The notes under the pieces were generated by a model, which saw nothing but the letters and a program-made list of their open reading frames with translations, was not told where the DNA came from and did no database searches. A stretch of 64,000 nucleotides of DNA from Thiosulfatimonas sediminis (GTDB taxonomy: Bacteria > Pseudomonadota > Gammaproteobacteria > Thiomicrospirales > Thiomicrospiraceae): positions 1,178,001 to 1,242,000 of the forward strand of contig NZ_AP021889.1 in NCBI RefSeq assembly GCF_011398355.1. The letters are read 5' to 3'. Of the stretch, positions 26,898-37,512 are shown one piece after another. The first letter of the stretch is position 1; each line of letters starts with the position of its first letter. The position numbers were made by a program, and so were the translations under genes.

Positions 26898-27557
26898 ATG
26901 ACCTACTTGAAGCGCTATCTTATCGCCGGGCTGCTGGTCTGGTTGCCATTGGGTGTGACCATTGCCGTCATAAAATTTTTGGTAGACCTGTTTGACAGAA
27001 GCTTACTACTGTTGCCGTTGCAATATCGTCCAGAAACTTTATTAGGAATGGATATTCCCGGACTGGGAATATTGTTGTCGTTTTTGCTGATTTTGTTCAC
27101 TGGGGTTTTGGCAGCCAATTTATTGGGCAGCAAGTTGGTGAGTATTTGGGAAGCGTTTTTATCACGTATCCCGCTGGTGCGCAGTATTTATAAAGCGGTT
27201 AAACAGATTGCCGAGGCCTTATTTGGTTCTGGTGAGCAGACTTTCCAGAACGTGTTTTTGATTGAATATCCTCGTAAAGGTTTGTGGACCTTGGCTTTTC
27301 AAACCGGTAAAAATATTTCTGAGCCACAGCGTAAAACCGGTATGCCACAGGTGGTGAATCTGTTTGTGCCAACTACGCCAAATCCGACGTCCGGGTTTTT
27401 TATTATGGCGGATCGTTCCGAGATAATAAAATTGGATATGGATGTCGATGATGCGCTGAAAATGGTAATATCCGGCGGTGTGGTTGCGCCGGATGAAAAG
27501 CGCAAGGCTTTGGCAGTCAATGTTACGGATAGTGCGTCAAGCACTGATAAACAGTAA
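26898..27557 (+). CDS. DUF502 family membrane protein
   Basis: The 219-aa protein has two N-terminal hydrophobic helices (YLIAGLLVWLPLGVTIAVI and a second at about 60-80). Family blocks follow: RIPLVRSIYKAVKQIAEALF, VFLIEYPRKGLWTLAF and VNLFVPTTPNPTSGFF. The function is unknown. I chose the ATG at 26898 since GGA lies 9 nt upstream and the protein then begins MTYLKRYLIAG, as is common in the family; an ATG at 26880 is possible. It lies upstream of aspS, an adjacency seen in several gammaproteobacteria. Confidence 0.87.
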   Translation: MTYLKRYLIAGLLVWLPLGVTIAVIKFLVDLFDRSLLLLPLQYRPETLLGMDIPGLGILLSFLLILFTGVLAANLLGSKLVSIWEAFLSRIPLVRSIYKAVKQIAEALFGSGEQTFQNVFLIEYPRKGLWTLAFQTGKNISEPQRKTGMPQVVNLFVPTTPNPTSGFFIMADRSEIIKLDMDVDDALKMVISGGVVAPDEKRKALAVNVTDSASSTDKQ

Positions 27558-27710
27558 CAATAGATTTTTGCTGTGCTGTTAAAAAGATACAGAATAAGTG
27601 TCAACAGGGCGGCTTTATTTTAAGAATTGAGAACACCGTTTACGCTGAAAGTGGCGAATGTGTTTTTAACTGTAAACATAGAAAACGTTGAATTAAAGGG
27701 TTTGGAAATT

Positions 27711-29495
27711 ATGCGTACGCATTATTGTGGACAAGTTACAGAAACATTAATCGAGCAAACGGTGCAGGTTGCTGGTTGGGTACATCGTCGTCGTGATCAC
27801 GGTGGGGTAATTTTCATTGATCTACGCGATCGTGAAGGGCTTGTTCAGGTTGTTGTTAATCCATCAGCAGATGATAATTTTGCGAAAGCAGAGAAGCTGC
27901 GTGCGGAATGTGTTTTGAGTATTACCGGTAAGGTAATCGCGCGTTCTGACGGAACCATCAACCCTAATATGAAAACCGGTAAGATTGAAATTGTGGCTGA
28001 ACAGCTTGAAGTACTGAGTATGGCCGAGCCGATTCCGTTTCAGTTAGATGAAAAAAATGTCGGTGAAGAGACCCGTCTAAAATATCGTTATATCGATTTG
28101 CGCCGCGAGCAGATGCAGGGTAATTTAAAATTGCGTTATGCCATTACCAAGTCAATGCGTCGTTATTTGGACAGCAACGGTTTTATGGATATGGAAACCC
28201 CAATTTTGACCAAATCCACCCCAGAAGGCGCACGTGATTACCTTGTGCCAAGCCGCACTCATCCAAATAAATTCTTTGCTTTACCGCAATCTCCGCAGCT
28301 TTTTAAGCAATTGCTGATGATGTCTGGTTTTGATCGTTATTACCAAATTACACGCTGTTTCCGTGATGAGGATTTGCGCGCCGACCGCCAGCCTGAGTTT
28401 ACTCAATTGGATATGGAAACCTCTTTTATGACCGAAGAACAGGTTATGAATATGATGGAAGGCTTGGCAAAAACGCTTTTTAAAGAAGCGATTGGCTATG
28501 AGTTTGGTTATGAGTTTCCGCGTATGACCTATGCCGAAGCGGTACAAAAATATGGTATTGATCGTCCTGACTTGCGTATTGACATGCAGTTGGTGGATGT
28601 CGCTGACCTATTGCAAAATATTGACTTTAAAGTGTTTGCAGCGCCTGCTAAAGATCCGAAAGGTCGTGTGGTTGCTTTACGTGTACCAAATGGCGGCAGC
28701 TTGTCGCGTAAAGATATTGACGCTTATACCAAATTTGTCGGTATCTATGGCGCTAAAGGCTTGGCATATATCAAGGTGAATGACATTCAAGCCGGCTTAG
28801 ATGGTTTGCAATCGCCAATTGTTAAGTTTTTCCCTGAGCAGGTGATGGAAATCCTTAGCCGCGTTGGTGCGCAAGATGGCGATATCGTTTTCTTTGGCGC
28901 CGATTCGGCGAAAGTGGTCAACGATTCAATGGGCGCCCTGCGTTGTAAAATCGGCGAAGACTTGGGCATGATTAAAGAGCGCTTTAAGCCGGTGTGGATT
29001 GTTGATTTCCCAATGTTTGAAGCTGATGAAGCGGCGGCTCGAATGGTTGCTGTGCATCATCCATTTACTCAACCGAAAGCTACGACAGAAGAGATTTTAA
29101 ACCACCATGCACCTGAGCAAATGTTGGCACGCGCTTACGATTTGGTGATTAACGGGTTAGAAGTTGGCGGTGGTTCGGTACGTATTCACGATACCAAAAT
29201 GCAGGCGGCGGTCTTTAAGTTACTCGGGATTGATGCGGAAGAAGCGCAAGAGAAGTTTGGCTTCTTATTGGATGCGTTGAAGTATGGTTGTCCACCGCAC
29301 GCCGGTATGGCATTTGGCCTGGATCGTTTGGTGATGATTTTGGGCGATATTCCCTCGATTCGTGATGTTATTGCATTCCCGAAAACCCAATCAGCGGCTT
29401 GTCCTTTAACCGAGGCGCCTGGTTTGGTCGACAATGCACAGTTAGAAGAGCTGATGTTGCGTTTCCGTAAGCCGCAGCTGGTCGCCGAAAAGTAA
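27711..29495 (+). CDS. aspS: Aspartyl-tRNA synthetase
   Basis: Class IIb synthetase of 594 aa, close to E. coli AspRS (590). The N-terminal OB fold binds the anticodon ([26 protein letters not shown]). The catalytic core has motif 2 [22 protein letters not shown] and motif 3 [13 protein letters not shown], with the bacterial GAD insertion between. I chose the ATG at 27711; the in-frame extension to 27627 is not family-like. It ends 9 nt before nadA. Whether it is strictly tRNA-Asp specific depends on the presence of asnS/gatCAB elsewhere. Confidence 0.97.
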   Translation: MRTHYCGQVTETLIEQTVQVAGWVHRRRDHGGVIFIDLRDREGLVQVVVNPSADDNFAKAEKLRAECVLSITGKVIARSDGTINPNMKTGKIEIVAEQLEVLSMAEPIPFQLDEKNVGEETRLKYRYIDLRREQMQGNLKLRYAITKSMRRYLDSNGFMDMETPILTKSTPEGARDYLVPSRTHPNKFFALPQSPQLFKQLLMMSGFDRYYQITRCFRDEDLRADRQPEFTQLDMETSFMTEEQVMNMMEGLAKTLFKEAIGYEFGYEFPRMTYAEAVQKYGIDRPDLRIDMQLVDVADLLQNIDFKVFAAPAKDPKGRVVALRVPNGGSLSRKDIDAYTKFVGIYGAKGLAYIKVNDIQAGLDGLQSPIVKFFPEQVMEILSRVGAQDGDIVFFGADSAKVVNDSMGALRCKIGEDLGMIKERFKPVWIVDFPMFEADEAAARMVAVHHPFTQPKATTEEILNHHAPEQMLARAYDLVINGLEVGGGSVRIHDTKMQAAVFKLLGIDAEEAQEKFGFLLDALKYGCPPHAGMAFGLDRLVMILGDIPSIRDVIAFPKTQSAACPLTEAPGLVDNAQLEELMLRFRKPQLVAEK

Positions 29496-29504
29496 GGGCT
29501 TGCT

Positions 29505-30587
29505 ATGTCGCTTAGCAACTTACAGCAAATTCCGGTTGAACTTGAAGCAAACATACAGCGTTTAATTGCCGAGGTTCCAACTCAGCCTTGGTTGAATAAT
29601 CAACAAAAACAGCTGCTTAAAGAGGAAATCAAACAACTTCTTAAGGCAAAAAATGCGCAGTTAGTGGCGCATTACTATGTGGATGATGATTTGCAAGCCT
29701 TGGCTGAAGAGACTGGTGGCGTGGTTGCTGATTCACTGGAAATGGCGAATTTTGGTGCGCAATCGAGTGCTGATGTGCTGGTGGTTTGCGGTGTGCGCTT
29801 TATGGGCGAAACAGCAAAAATATTCAGTCCGGAAAAAACCGTACTAATGCCTAATCTGGACGCGACTTGTTCATTGGATGTCGGCTGCCCAGCCAAGGAG
29901 TTTGCTGAGTTTTGTGCACAGTACCCTCAGCATAAAGTGGTCGTTTATGCTAACACCAGTGCTGAAGTTAAGGCACTGGCGGATTGGGTTGTAACATCCG
30001 GTAATGCTTTGCAAATCGTGCGTCATCTTAAGGCGCAGGGTGAAAAAATTATTTGGGCGCCTGATCGACATCTTGGTAACTGGATTGAGAAAGAGACGGG
30101 CATCGAGATGATTCGTTGGCAGGGCCATTGTATTGTGCATGATGAATTTAAAAGCTTTGAATTAAATGATTTGCGCCAAAAACATCCGCGCGCCAAGGTT
30201 TTGGTTCATCCAGAATCTCCTGCAGCGGTGGTTGAACAAGCGGATATTGTTGGGTCGACCAAGGTGCTGCTGAATGCGGTACAGAGCTTGGATGACGACG
30301 AGTTTATTGTGGCCACTGACTATAACATTTTTTATAAAATGCAGCAGTTGGCTCCGCATAAAACTCTGTTGGTTGCTCCGACTGGCGGTCATGGTGCGAC
30401 TTGTAAAAGTTGCGCGCATTGTCCATGGATGGCGATGAACGGCTTGCAAAACTTAGCGGAATGTTTACGTGCGATGGCACCGGTTGTGCAGATTGAGGAG
30501 CCCTTAAGGATGAAAGCCTTGCAATCTTTGCAACGGATGTTGGATTTCTCGCGGCAAGCAGGGTTAGTCGCGCATTCGTCGTCGTAA
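29505..30587 (+). CDS. nadA: Quinolinate synthase NadA
   Basis: A [4Fe-4S] enzyme (360 aa) condensing iminoaspartate with DHAP to quinolinate in de novo NAD synthesis. The segments [52 protein letters not shown] and [16 protein letters not shown] contain the cluster cysteines and substrate residues. It is 9 nt downstream of aspS, so co-transcription is likely. The C-terminal CxxCxxC (CKSCAHC) is as in E. coli NadA. Confidence 0.96.
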   Translation: MSLSNLQQIPVELEANIQRLIAEVPTQPWLNNQQKQLLKEEIKQLLKAKNAQLVAHYYVDDDLQALAEETGGVVADSLEMANFGAQSSADVLVVCGVRFMGETAKIFSPEKTVLMPNLDATCSLDVGCPAKEFAEFCAQYPQHKVVVYANTSAEVKALADWVVTSGNALQIVRHLKAQGEKIIWAPDRHLGNWIEKETGIEMIRWQGHCIVHDEFKSFELNDLRQKHPRAKVLVHPESPAAVVEQADIVGSTKVLLNAVQSLDDDEFIVATDYNIFYKMQQLAPHKTLLVAPTGGHGATCKSCAHCPWMAMNGLQNLAECLRAMAPVVQIEEPLRMKALQSLQRMLDFSRQAGLVAHSSS

Positions 30588-30667
30588 TGTAAAGTTTTTG
30601 CGAGTTAACAATTTACAACGAATTTGTTATGTAAAGCAGGTTCAATCAGTTCATCAGGGAGCATACT

Positions 30668-31189
30668 TTGCAGCAAGCGCGTAAACGCATTTTAGGCGTG
30701 GACCCTGGTTCCAGAAGAGCCGGATTCGGGATTGTCGAGTCCGGTCGTTTCAATCCAAATTATCTTATTAGCGGTGTCATACGGGTCGAAAAGTATTCCG
30801 GTGCCGAGCGTCTAAAACATATCTATCAATCGATGTGTCAAATTATTGAGCAGTACCAGCCAGATGTCATGGCGATTGAAAAGGTCTTTGTTTATAAAAA
30901 TCCAAAATCTGCAATTACATTGGGGCAGGCACGCGGCGTGATTTTGTGCGCGGCTGCAATGCATGATGTGCCTATTATGGAATATACCCCGACCCAAGTG
31001 AAAAGCACCATTGTGGGTAAGGGGCACGCCGCCAAAGCGCAAGTGCAGTTTATGGTACAGAACTTATTGAAGCTCACAGAAATGCCTCAAGAGGATGCGG
31101 CTGATGCTTTGGCTTGCGCCTTGTGTCACGACCGTTATATGTCTTTAGGTTTGGATGCATCGTTGATATCTCGGGGCACGAAGTTTTAA
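30668..31189 (+). CDS. ruvC: Holliday junction endonuclease RuvC
   Basis: Resolvase of 173 aa. The acidic catalytic residues appear in GVDPGSRRAGFG, AIEKVFV and the C-terminal EDAADALACALCH. The start is a TTG preceded by GGGAG at 7 nt; no ATG is available upstream of the conserved N-terminus. ruvA begins 24 nt downstream, giving the common order ruvC-ruvA-ruvB. Confidence 0.96.
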   Translation: MQQARKRILGVDPGSRRAGFGIVESGRFNPNYLISGVIRVEKYSGAERLKHIYQSMCQIIEQYQPDVMAIEKVFVYKNPKSAITLGQARGVILCAAAMHDVPIMEYTPTQVKSTIVGKGHAAKAQVQFMVQNLLKLTEMPQEDAADALACALCHDRYMSLGLDASLISRGTKF

Positions 31190-31213
31190 AATTATGTTTG
31201 GAAACAATGCGTT

Positions 31214-31879
31214 ATGATTGGTTTTTTAAAAGGATTCTTGGCAAAGAAACAGCCGCCGATCTTATGGCTGGATGTGCAGGGCGTGGGTTACGAGTTGGAA
31301 GCGCCGATGTCGACTTTCTATCAACTAAATCAAGCTGCCGATGAGGAAGTATTGCTATTAACCCATTTGCATGTGCGTGAAGATGCGATGCAGTTATTTG
31401 GCTTTGCTACCGAAGCCGAACGCATTCTTTTTAAAACGTTGATAAAGGTGAATGGTATCGGTGCAAAGATGGCTTTAGCTGTTTTGTCGTCAATGACGGT
31501 CAGCGAGTTTTGCCAGTCAGTTGAGCAGAGTGATGTGACCGCTTTAACGCGTATACCCGGTGTGGGCAAAAAAACCGCGGAGCGCCTGCAGATAGAAATT
31601 CGCGATCGGCTTAAGCCATTGATCGAATCTGGTTTGTTGAATTATCGCACTGACGATTTTGCATTGCAGTCTTGTGGGGCTCTTGGCAGTGTATCCGGTG
31701 AAGCACTGGCTAAGCAACTTCACTCTGATGTCATGGTTTCTAATAAGGCGGTTGAGGCATTATTGTCACTGGGATATAAAGTGACTCAAGCGGAGAAAAT
31801 GGTCAAACAGGCCTATCAGCAGGGGATGACCTTGGAAGCGTTAATTAAAGCTGCGCTGCAGGGAGTGAAATTGGCATGA
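31214..31879 (+). CDS. ruvA: Holliday junction DNA helicase subunit RuvA
   Basis: The 221-aa protein has the three RuvA parts: an N-terminal OB fold ([19 protein letters not shown]), two helix-hairpin-helix motifs ([19 protein letters not shown] and [19 protein letters not shown]), and a C-terminal domain that contacts RuvB ([16 protein letters not shown]). It targets RuvB to four-way junctions. Its TGA overlaps the ruvB ATG (ATGA). Confidence 0.96.
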   Translation: MIGFLKGFLAKKQPPILWLDVQGVGYELEAPMSTFYQLNQAADEEVLLLTHLHVREDAMQLFGFATEAERILFKTLIKVNGIGAKMALAVLSSMTVSEFCQSVEQSDVTALTRIPGVGKKTAERLQIEIRDRLKPLIESGLLNYRTDDFALQSCGALGSVSGEALAKQLHSDVMVSNKAVEALLSLGYKVTQAEKMVKQAYQQGMTLEALIKAALQGVKLA

Positions 31880-32889
31880 TACAAACCGATCGTATTGTCG
31901 GTGCGCAAGAGAGTGATGATGACATCTATAACGTGCCATCGGTTCGCCCTAAACAGTTGTTTGACTATATCGGCCAGACTGCGGTGCGTGAACAGCTCAG
32001 TTTGTCGATGCAAGCGGCTAAAATGCGTGCGGAACCATTAGACCATGTATTGCTTTATGGACCGCCTGGTTTGGGTAAAACCACTTTATCAAATATCATC
32101 GCCCAAGAAATGGGCGTCACTCTGCGCCAAACCTCCGGTCCGGTGATAGAGAAGCCAGGGGACTTAGCTGCGATTCTTACCCGCTTAGAGCCGCATGATG
32201 TGCTATTTGTCGATGAAATTCATCGTTTAAGTCCGGTGGTCGAAGAAGTGCTCTATCCAGCGATGGAGGATTTCCAGATAGATATTATCATCGGCGAAGG
32301 TCCAGCTGCGCAGAGCGTAAAGATTGATTTACCGCCGTTTACTTTGGTCGGTGCTACCACGCGTGCTGGATTGTTGACCTCACCATTGCGTGATCGCTTC
32401 GGCTTGGTACAGCGTTTAGAGTTTTACAGTCATGCTGAGCTGTGTGAAATTGTCCAGCGTTCGGCGCATATTTTAGGCATGGAGTCGCATTTTGACGGAG
32501 CCATGGAAATCGCTCGTCGTTCAAGAGGTACACCGCGTATTGCTAACCGTTTGTTGCGCCGTGTACGCGATTACGCGCAAGTCAGAGGGGACGGCATTAT
32601 TTCCCAAGAAATCGCCAATCATGCCCTGAATCTACTGGAAGTTGATTACCTTGGTTTGGATAAAATGGATTTACGGTTCCTGGATGCGTTGATTAATAAA
32701 TTTGGCGGTGGGCCGGTTGGTATTGATAGCTTATCTGCAGCGATGGGTGAAGAGCGTGGGACGATTGAGGATGTAATTGAACCTTTTTTGGTTCAGCAAG
32801 GCTTTATGATTCGTACTTCGCGCGGTCGGGTTGCAACCAATCTAGGCTATGGACATTTGGGTGTTGAAAAAGACGATGTGAATGAGTAA
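31876..32889 (+). CDS. ruvB: Holliday junction branch migration ATPase RuvB
   Basis: AAA+ motor of 337 aa. Walker A is [10 protein letters not shown], Walker B is [10 protein letters not shown], sensor 1 is GATTRAGLL, and the sensor 2 arginine is in [19 protein letters not shown]. The C-terminal winged helix carries [27 protein letters not shown]. It is translationally coupled to ruvA. The tol operon starts 108 nt downstream, with no ybgC between, unlike E. coli. Confidence 0.97.
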   Translation: MIQTDRIVGAQESDDDIYNVPSVRPKQLFDYIGQTAVREQLSLSMQAAKMRAEPLDHVLLYGPPGLGKTTLSNIIAQEMGVTLRQTSGPVIEKPGDLAAILTRLEPHDVLFVDEIHRLSPVVEEVLYPAMEDFQIDIIIGEGPAAQSVKIDLPPFTLVGATTRAGLLTSPLRDRFGLVQRLEFYSHAELCEIVQRSAHILGMESHFDGAMEIARRSRGTPRIANRLLRRVRDYAQVRGDGIISQEIANHALNLLEVDYLGLDKMDLRFLDALINKFGGGPVGIDSLSAAMGEERGTIEDVIEPFLVQQGFMIRTSRGRVATNLGYGHLGVEKDDVNE

Positions 32890-32997
32890 AGTGCATGGCA
32901 AGATTTGCTAAACAGAATTTACTTGGTGTTTTTACATGGCCTTTTTGAGCAAAAGCAAATAACTTTATCAGACGAGTAGTTAGTAGGATTAACAGAT

Positions 32998-33732
32998 ATG
33001 GATAGCGAACTATTAGAACTTATTTTACTGGCTAGTCCAGTGGTACAGGCGGTAATGCTAATTTTGGCGCTGATGTCAATTGCTGCTTGGACTGTCGCTA
33101 TTGCCAAATCTCATCAGGTAAAAAAATCCCACAAGATTGCCAATCATTTCGAAAACGAGTTTTGGGAAGCGCAAGACTTGACCAATTTGTATTACAAAGT
33201 GGAAGCAACACGTGACACTTCAGAGGGTATGGCGCTGATTTTTGCAGATGGTTTTAAAGAGTTTATGCGTTTGCAAAAACAGGGTGTTGTCGTTTCTGCC
33301 GATCTTTTATCGGGTTCACAGCGTGCGATGAAAATCGCCTTTAGTCGTCAAGCGGATATGCTTGAGCACCGTCTCTCGTTGTTAGCGACGGTCGGTTCTT
33401 CTGCGCCCTATATTGGTCTGTTCGGTACGGTGTGGGGTGTAATGCACGCTTTCCAATCGTTGGGTGATGTACAGAATGCGACGCTGGCAACGGTTGCCCC
33501 GGGGATTTCCGAAGCGCTTATCGCGACCGCGATTGGTTTGTTTGCCGCGATTCCGGCGGTTATTGCCTACAATCGCCTGTCCAGTAAAATTGATCGTTTG
33601 TTGGTGGAGTATGAAAATTTTGCGGAAGGCTTTATGAGTATTTTGCAACGTCAGGCACACGTGATTGAGTCAAAGCAGACCAAGCATAAAGCGGATGACG
33701 CACACTCTGAACCGCAAGCACCCGTTGCTTAG
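32998..33732 (+). CDS. tolQ: Tol-Pal system proton channel subunit TolQ
   Basis: MotA/ExbB-family inner-membrane protein of 244 aa with three hydrophobic helices (residues 10-35, about 135-160 and about 170-195). Conserved stretches are LLATVGSSAPYIGLFGTVWGVMHAF and TLATVAPGISEALIATAIGLFAAIPAVIAYN. With TolR it converts proton-motive force into motion of TolA during outer-membrane constriction. The final 40 residues are charged. It starts a six-gene tol-pal run. Confidence 0.95.
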   Translation: MDSELLELILLASPVVQAVMLILALMSIAAWTVAIAKSHQVKKSHKIANHFENEFWEAQDLTNLYYKVEATRDTSEGMALIFADGFKEFMRLQKQGVVVSADLLSGSQRAMKIAFSRQADMLEHRLSLLATVGSSAPYIGLFGTVWGVMHAFQSLGDVQNATLATVAPGISEALIATAIGLFAAIPAVIAYNRLSSKIDRLLVEYENFAEGFMSILQRQAHVIESKQTKHKADDAHSEPQAPVA

Positions 33733-33767
33733 GCATCTGTGATTATCGTATTTTAGGAGAGTGATTG

Positions 33768-34229
33768 ATGTTTAACCAAGGCTTTCGTGCTAATCGTCGT
33801 AAACGTCGATTAATGGCAGAAATTAATGTGGTGCCTTACATTGATGTCACCCTCGTCTTGTTGATTATTTTTATGGTGACCGCGCCAATCGTTCAGCAAG
33901 CGGTGAGTGTTGAACTGCCGCAGACGCCGCAAATCAACAATAAAACCGTAGAGCAGATAGAAGCCGCACCGCCATTTGTGATTACCATTACTGCGGACGG
34001 GCTCTATAAAACGTCGGCGCAGCCAGAAGTCATTATTAGCGACCGTGAAGTGCAAACATTGGTGGCGCAAGTGGTGGCGCAAGCACAAATCAACCAGACA
34101 CAGCAGTTCTATATTCAAGGCGACCGCGCAGCACCTTATGGCAAAGTCATTCAAATTTTTACGTTGCTGCAAAGTAACGGAGTGGCGAATGTTTCTCTAA
34201 TCACTCAGCCAGAAGTGCAGGAGCCTTAA
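33768..34229 (+). CDS. tolR: Tol-Pal system protein TolR
   Basis: ExbD/TolR family, 153 aa. One N-terminal membrane helix contains the proton-path Asp (MAEINVVPYIDVTLVLLIIFMVTAP), followed by a periplasmic domain (QFYIQGDRAAPYGKVIQIFTLLQSNGV). The ATG at 33768 is 7 nt from AGGAGA; a TTG three bases earlier is less likely. It ends 5 nt before tolA. Confidence 0.95.
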   Translation: MFNQGFRANRRKRRLMAEINVVPYIDVTLVLLIIFMVTAPIVQQAVSVELPQTPQINNKTVEQIEAAPPFVITITADGLYKTSAQPEVIISDREVQTLVAQVVAQAQINQTQQFYIQGDRAAPYGKVIQIFTLLQSNGVANVSLITQPEVQEP

Positions 34230-34234
34230 ACGGT

Positions 34235-35446
34235 ATGCTCGACTTTTTTAAAAGCCATCCCAAAGCCTTCACACTTGCGCTATTGATCCACCTTGGTCTG
34301 TTGGGACTTATGGCGTTTAAATGGGATATGTTTGTTGAAAAAACGCCGCTGGAATTGAATAGTGGTGAAAGTAATCAACCGCTGGAAATTCCACAAGTAC
34401 CTAATAATCTGCCGATGCAGACGACAGCCGTGGACGCGACTTTAGTGCAGCAGCAGATAGAGTTGCTACAAGCTCGCCAACAAGAGCGTTTGGATGAGCA
34501 AAAGCGTTTTGAAATTCAGCGTGCTTTGGAAGAACAGCGTTTAGAGCAAGCTAAGCGCGAAGCGATAGCGGAGAAAAAGCGTCAGCAAGAAGCCGAGCAG
34601 CAGCGTATCGAGGAAGAGCGTAAAGCTGAAGAGGCTCGCATCAAAGCGCAAGCGGAGCGGGAAAAAGAGTTAGCGGCGAAACGCCAAGCGGAAATTGAAC
34701 AGCGTAAAGCACAACTTGAGCAGCAGCGTCAGCAAGAAGCTAAGAAGCAGCGTGAAGAAGAGGAGCGCAAAGCATCGGTGGCTAAACTGCAGGCCGAAGC
34801 TGAGCAGAAACGCCAACAGGAAGCTGAACGTCAGCGTATAGAAGAAGAGCGTAAAGCGAAAGAAGCGGCCCAAAAAGCCGCTGAAGAAAAACGCAAAGCG
34901 GATGAAGCTCTGGCACGTCAAAAAGCGGAAGCTGAACGCCAGCGACAAGAAGCTGAGCGTAAAGCCAAAGAAGCTGAGCAGAAACGCATCGAAGCCGAGC
35001 GTAAAGCGGAGGCGGAACGTAAGCGCGCAGAACAAGAGTTACAGCGCCGTATTGAACAAGAACGGTTAACTCGTCAAGCCGAACAACGGCAGCGAGAGGC
35101 CGAATTACAACAGCAGTTAAAAGCCGAAGAACAGGCGCGAATTGAGGCCGAAAATCTGAAGCAATTACGGACTTTGCAACAGCGTTATGTCACGTCGATT
35201 GCCGCTAAAGTCAAAAATAATTGGCGTACTCCGGCAAGGGTTTCGGATCAGGCCCAGTGTGATTTACGTATTAAGCAGCATCGAGATGGCACCATTCTTG
35301 ACGCGAATGTAATGAACTGTAATGCGTTTGCCGACAAACAGTTCCAGAATGCGGCAATTGACGCAGTTTATCGAGCTGCTCCTTTGCCCTTGGCACCGGT
35401 TCCGGAAGTGTTCGACGATGAAATTCTCTTTACCTTTAAACCATAA
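34235..35446 (+). CDS. tolA: TolA, periplasm-spanning envelope protein
   Basis: The 403-aa protein has three parts. One N-terminal helix (AFTLALLIHLGLLGLMAF) anchors it in the inner membrane. Residues 75-310 are a very long Lys/Glu/Ala/Gln/Arg-rich coiled coil of repeated EAERKRQQEAE-like units. The C-terminal globular domain (about 320-403: YVTSIAAKVKNNWRTP, CDLRIKQHRDGTI) contacts Pal/TolB and colicins. The repetitive middle creates long open frames on the other strand that are not genes. Confidence 0.95.
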   Translation: MLDFFKSHPKAFTLALLIHLGLLGLMAFKWDMFVEKTPLELNSGESNQPLEIPQVPNNLPMQTTAVDATLVQQQIELLQARQQERLDEQKRFEIQRALEEQRLEQAKREAIAEKKRQQEAEQQRIEEERKAEEARIKAQAEREKELAAKRQAEIEQRKAQLEQQRQQEAKKQREEEERKASVAKLQAEAEQKRQQEAERQRIEEERKAKEAAQKAAEEKRKADEALARQKAEAERQRQEAERKAKEAEQKRIEAERKAEAERKRAEQELQRRIEQERLTRQAEQRQREAELQQQLKAEEQARIEAENLKQLRTLQQRYVTSIAAKVKNNWRTPARVSDQAQCDLRIKQHRDGTILDANVMNCNAFADKQFQNAAIDAVYRAAPLPLAPVPEVFDDEILFTFKP

Positions 35447-35461
35447 AAATAGGACTTCTCA

Positions 35462-36760
35462 ATGCGTCATTCCAAACGATGGATTTTAAGTTTCGGTCTG
35501 TTTTTGTTGCTTTTTAGCTTAACGGCAAAAGCAGCATTAACCATCGAGATTAACGAAGGATTTGATAATGCGCTGCCGATTGCGATAGTTCCGTTCGCCA
35601 ATAGCAATAATAGTCAATTGGACGTTGCTACTGTTGTGGCTGCAGACTTAAAGCGAAGCGGCCAGTTTAAGCCGTTGGACAGCGCAAAGATGCCGGCTTT
35701 CCCGACCGAATTAACGCAAATTAATTATGATCGTTGGCGCGCGCTAAACATGGACAATATGGTGATTGGAAAAGTTAGTCAGTTGCCAAGTGGTTTGTTT
35801 CAAGTGGATATGCGCTTAATTAATTTATTGCGCAAAGAACAGGTGTTGGGTAAACGTTGGAGTAATGTGCCGCAGCAAGGATTGCGTCAGGTGGCGCATC
35901 AGATAAGTGATGCGGTATATCAAGAGTTGACCGGCAAGCGCGGCGCTTTTAATACCCAAATCGCTTATGTGACGTTGATTAAAGCGGCTAAACAACGCTT
36001 TTATACACTGGAAGTTGCCGATGCAGATGGCTTTAATGCCCAGCCGATTTTAAAATCAACTAAGCCGATTATGTCGCCAAGTTGGTCTCCAGATGGTAAG
36101 AAATTGGCGTATGTCTCGTTTGAAGAGGGTCGCTCTAAGGTTTATGTACAAACTTTAGGCGATTCGAAACGTCGTTTAGTGGCGGGTTATCCAGGAATTA
36201 ATGGCGCACCCGCATGGTCGCCGGATGGTCAAAAATTAGCGGTTACGCTCTCTAAGGGTGGTAATGCTGATATCTACGTTCTGGATTTAAACACGAACGC
36301 TTTAGAGCAGATTACACGTGATCGTGCGATTGAAACGGAAGCCACTTGGGCGCCTGATGGTAAGTCGATTCTGTATAACTCAGATCGTCGTGGTCAGCCA
36401 CAAGTTTTCCAATATTTCTTTGATACCCGTGATGAAGTACGCATTACATTTGAAGGTAAATATAATTCCGATCCGCAAATCTCGCCGGATGGTCGCTATG
36501 TCGCGGTAGTGCATGGCGGAAATGGTTATCATATCGGGCTTGTCGATACGCAAACCAAACGCTTTGAAGTGATTACCGATACGTTTTTAGACGAATCGCC
36601 AAGCTTTTCACCAAACAGTGAAATGATTTTGTATGCTATGAACAAAAACGGACGTGGTCAGCTTGCTGTGGTGACCATGGACGGCCGTTATTCGCAAACT
36701 TTGCAAGTTAAAAATGCGGAAGTTCGTGAGCCGGCTTGGGGGCCTTATTCTGCGGAATAG
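35462..36760 (+). CDS. tolB: Tol-Pal periplasmic beta-propeller protein TolB
   Basis: The 432-aa protein has a Sec signal peptide (ends near LTAKAA), an N-terminal alpha/beta domain and a six-bladed propeller. WD40-like PD40 repeats are visible as PSWSPDGKKLAYVSFEEG, PAWSPDGQKLAVTLSKGG, ATWAPDGKSILYNSDRRG and PQISPDGRYVAVVHGG. TolB docks on Pal and is released by TolA. It starts 15 nt after tolA. A stem-loop at 36805-36827 separates it from pal. Confidence 0.96.
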   Translation: MRHSKRWILSFGLFLLLFSLTAKAALTIEINEGFDNALPIAIVPFANSNNSQLDVATVVAADLKRSGQFKPLDSAKMPAFPTELTQINYDRWRALNMDNMVIGKVSQLPSGLFQVDMRLINLLRKEQVLGKRWSNVPQQGLRQVAHQISDAVYQELTGKRGAFNTQIAYVTLIKAAKQRFYTLEVADADGFNAQPILKSTKPIMSPSWSPDGKKLAYVSFEEGRSKVYVQTLGDSKRRLVAGYPGINGAPAWSPDGQKLAVTLSKGGNADIYVLDLNTNALEQITRDRAIETEATWAPDGKSILYNSDRRGQPQVFQYFFDTRDEVRITFEGKYNSDPQISPDGRYVAVVHGGNGYHIGLVDTQTKRFEVITDTFLDESPSFSPNSEMILYAMNKNGRGQLAVVTMDGRYSQTLQVKNAEVREPAWGPYSAE

Positions 36761-36804
36761 ACCTGTTAAATCGCGATAATCGTTTTGTATCTGATGAATG
36801 AAAC

Positions 36805-36827
36805 CTTAAATCTGGGATGGATTTAAG
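36805..36827 (+). other. Stem-loop between tolB and pal
   Basis: CTTAAATC and GATTTAAG form a perfect 8-bp stem around a 7-nt loop. There is no T-tract, so it is more likely an mRNA processing or stability element than a terminator. The pal Shine-Dalgarno GAGGAG follows 5 nt later. Confidence 0.5.
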
Positions 36828-36843
36828 TGTACGAGGAGAGTAG

Positions 36844-37479
36844 ATGAAAACCCTATCTAAATTGGCGCTTGCTGTCTTGACGGCATCTTTAGCAGCCTGT
36901 AGCACACCTCCACAAAAAGAGATGGATGCCATTCTGGATGGCGCACCATCGCAGGATACTGCGCCTGGGCTTGATGGCCGTTACGCGATTGAGCAGCAGG
37001 ATTTGGGCGGTGCTGCTGTCACGCCGGTGCAAATTTACGGTTCGAATGGCCAATTGTTGGCCAATATTGATCCTTTAGACGGGATGCAAAGCGTGGATAT
37101 TGGCGATCCGTTGAATCCGCAACTGCCTGAGTATAAATTGTTGAATCCGTTGCACGATAATGTGGTCTATTTTGGTTATGACCAATTTTCGGTCGATGAA
37201 ACAGGGATGGCTGTGCTGCGCTATTATGCCGACGTCTTGGTTCAAGACCCTCGTCGTAAAGCCGCTTTATATGGCCATACTGACGAGCGCGGGTCGCCGG
37301 AATACAATTTAGCTCTCGGAGAAAAGCGTGCCAAAGCGGTCTATGACGCTTTGCTAGTGTTGGGTATCGCTCCGAACCGTCTTGGTGTGAGTAGTATGGG
37401 CGAAGAAGAACCAGCTGTTTTTGGTTCAGATGAAGCCGCTTATGCCAAAAACCGTCGTGTACAGATTATTTTAAAATAG
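36844..37479 (+). CDS. pal: Peptidoglycan-associated lipoprotein Pal
   Basis: Outer-membrane lipoprotein of 211 aa. The lipobox is LAAC, with Cys19 as the acylated residue. A linker of about 85 residues precedes the OmpA-like domain (VVYFGYDQFSVDETG; YGHTDERGSPEYNLALGEKRA; NRRVQIIL) that binds meso-diaminopimelate of peptidoglycan. The protein is about 40 residues longer than E. coli Pal because of the linker. GAGGAG gives a strong ribosome site. Confidence 0.95.
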   Translation: MKTLSKLALAVLTASLAACSTPPQKEMDAILDGAPSQDTAPGLDGRYAIEQQDLGGAAVTPVQIYGSNGQLLANIDPLDGMQSVDIGDPLNPQLPEYKLLNPLHDNVVYFGYDQFSVDETGMAVLRYYADVLVQDPRRKAALYGHTDERGSPEYNLALGEKRAKAVYDALLVLGIAPNRLGVSSMGEEEPAVFGSDEAAYAKNRRVQIILK

Positions 37480-37512
37480 ATTTAACGGCATAGTGCAAAA
37501 GGACGAAACAGC

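Noticed and set aside
34670-35035. A 121-codon Phe/Leu-rich frame antisense to tolA
   Set aside because: It is the reverse reading of the Lys/Glu/Ala-rich coiled-coil repeats of TolA and only looks like a membrane protein.
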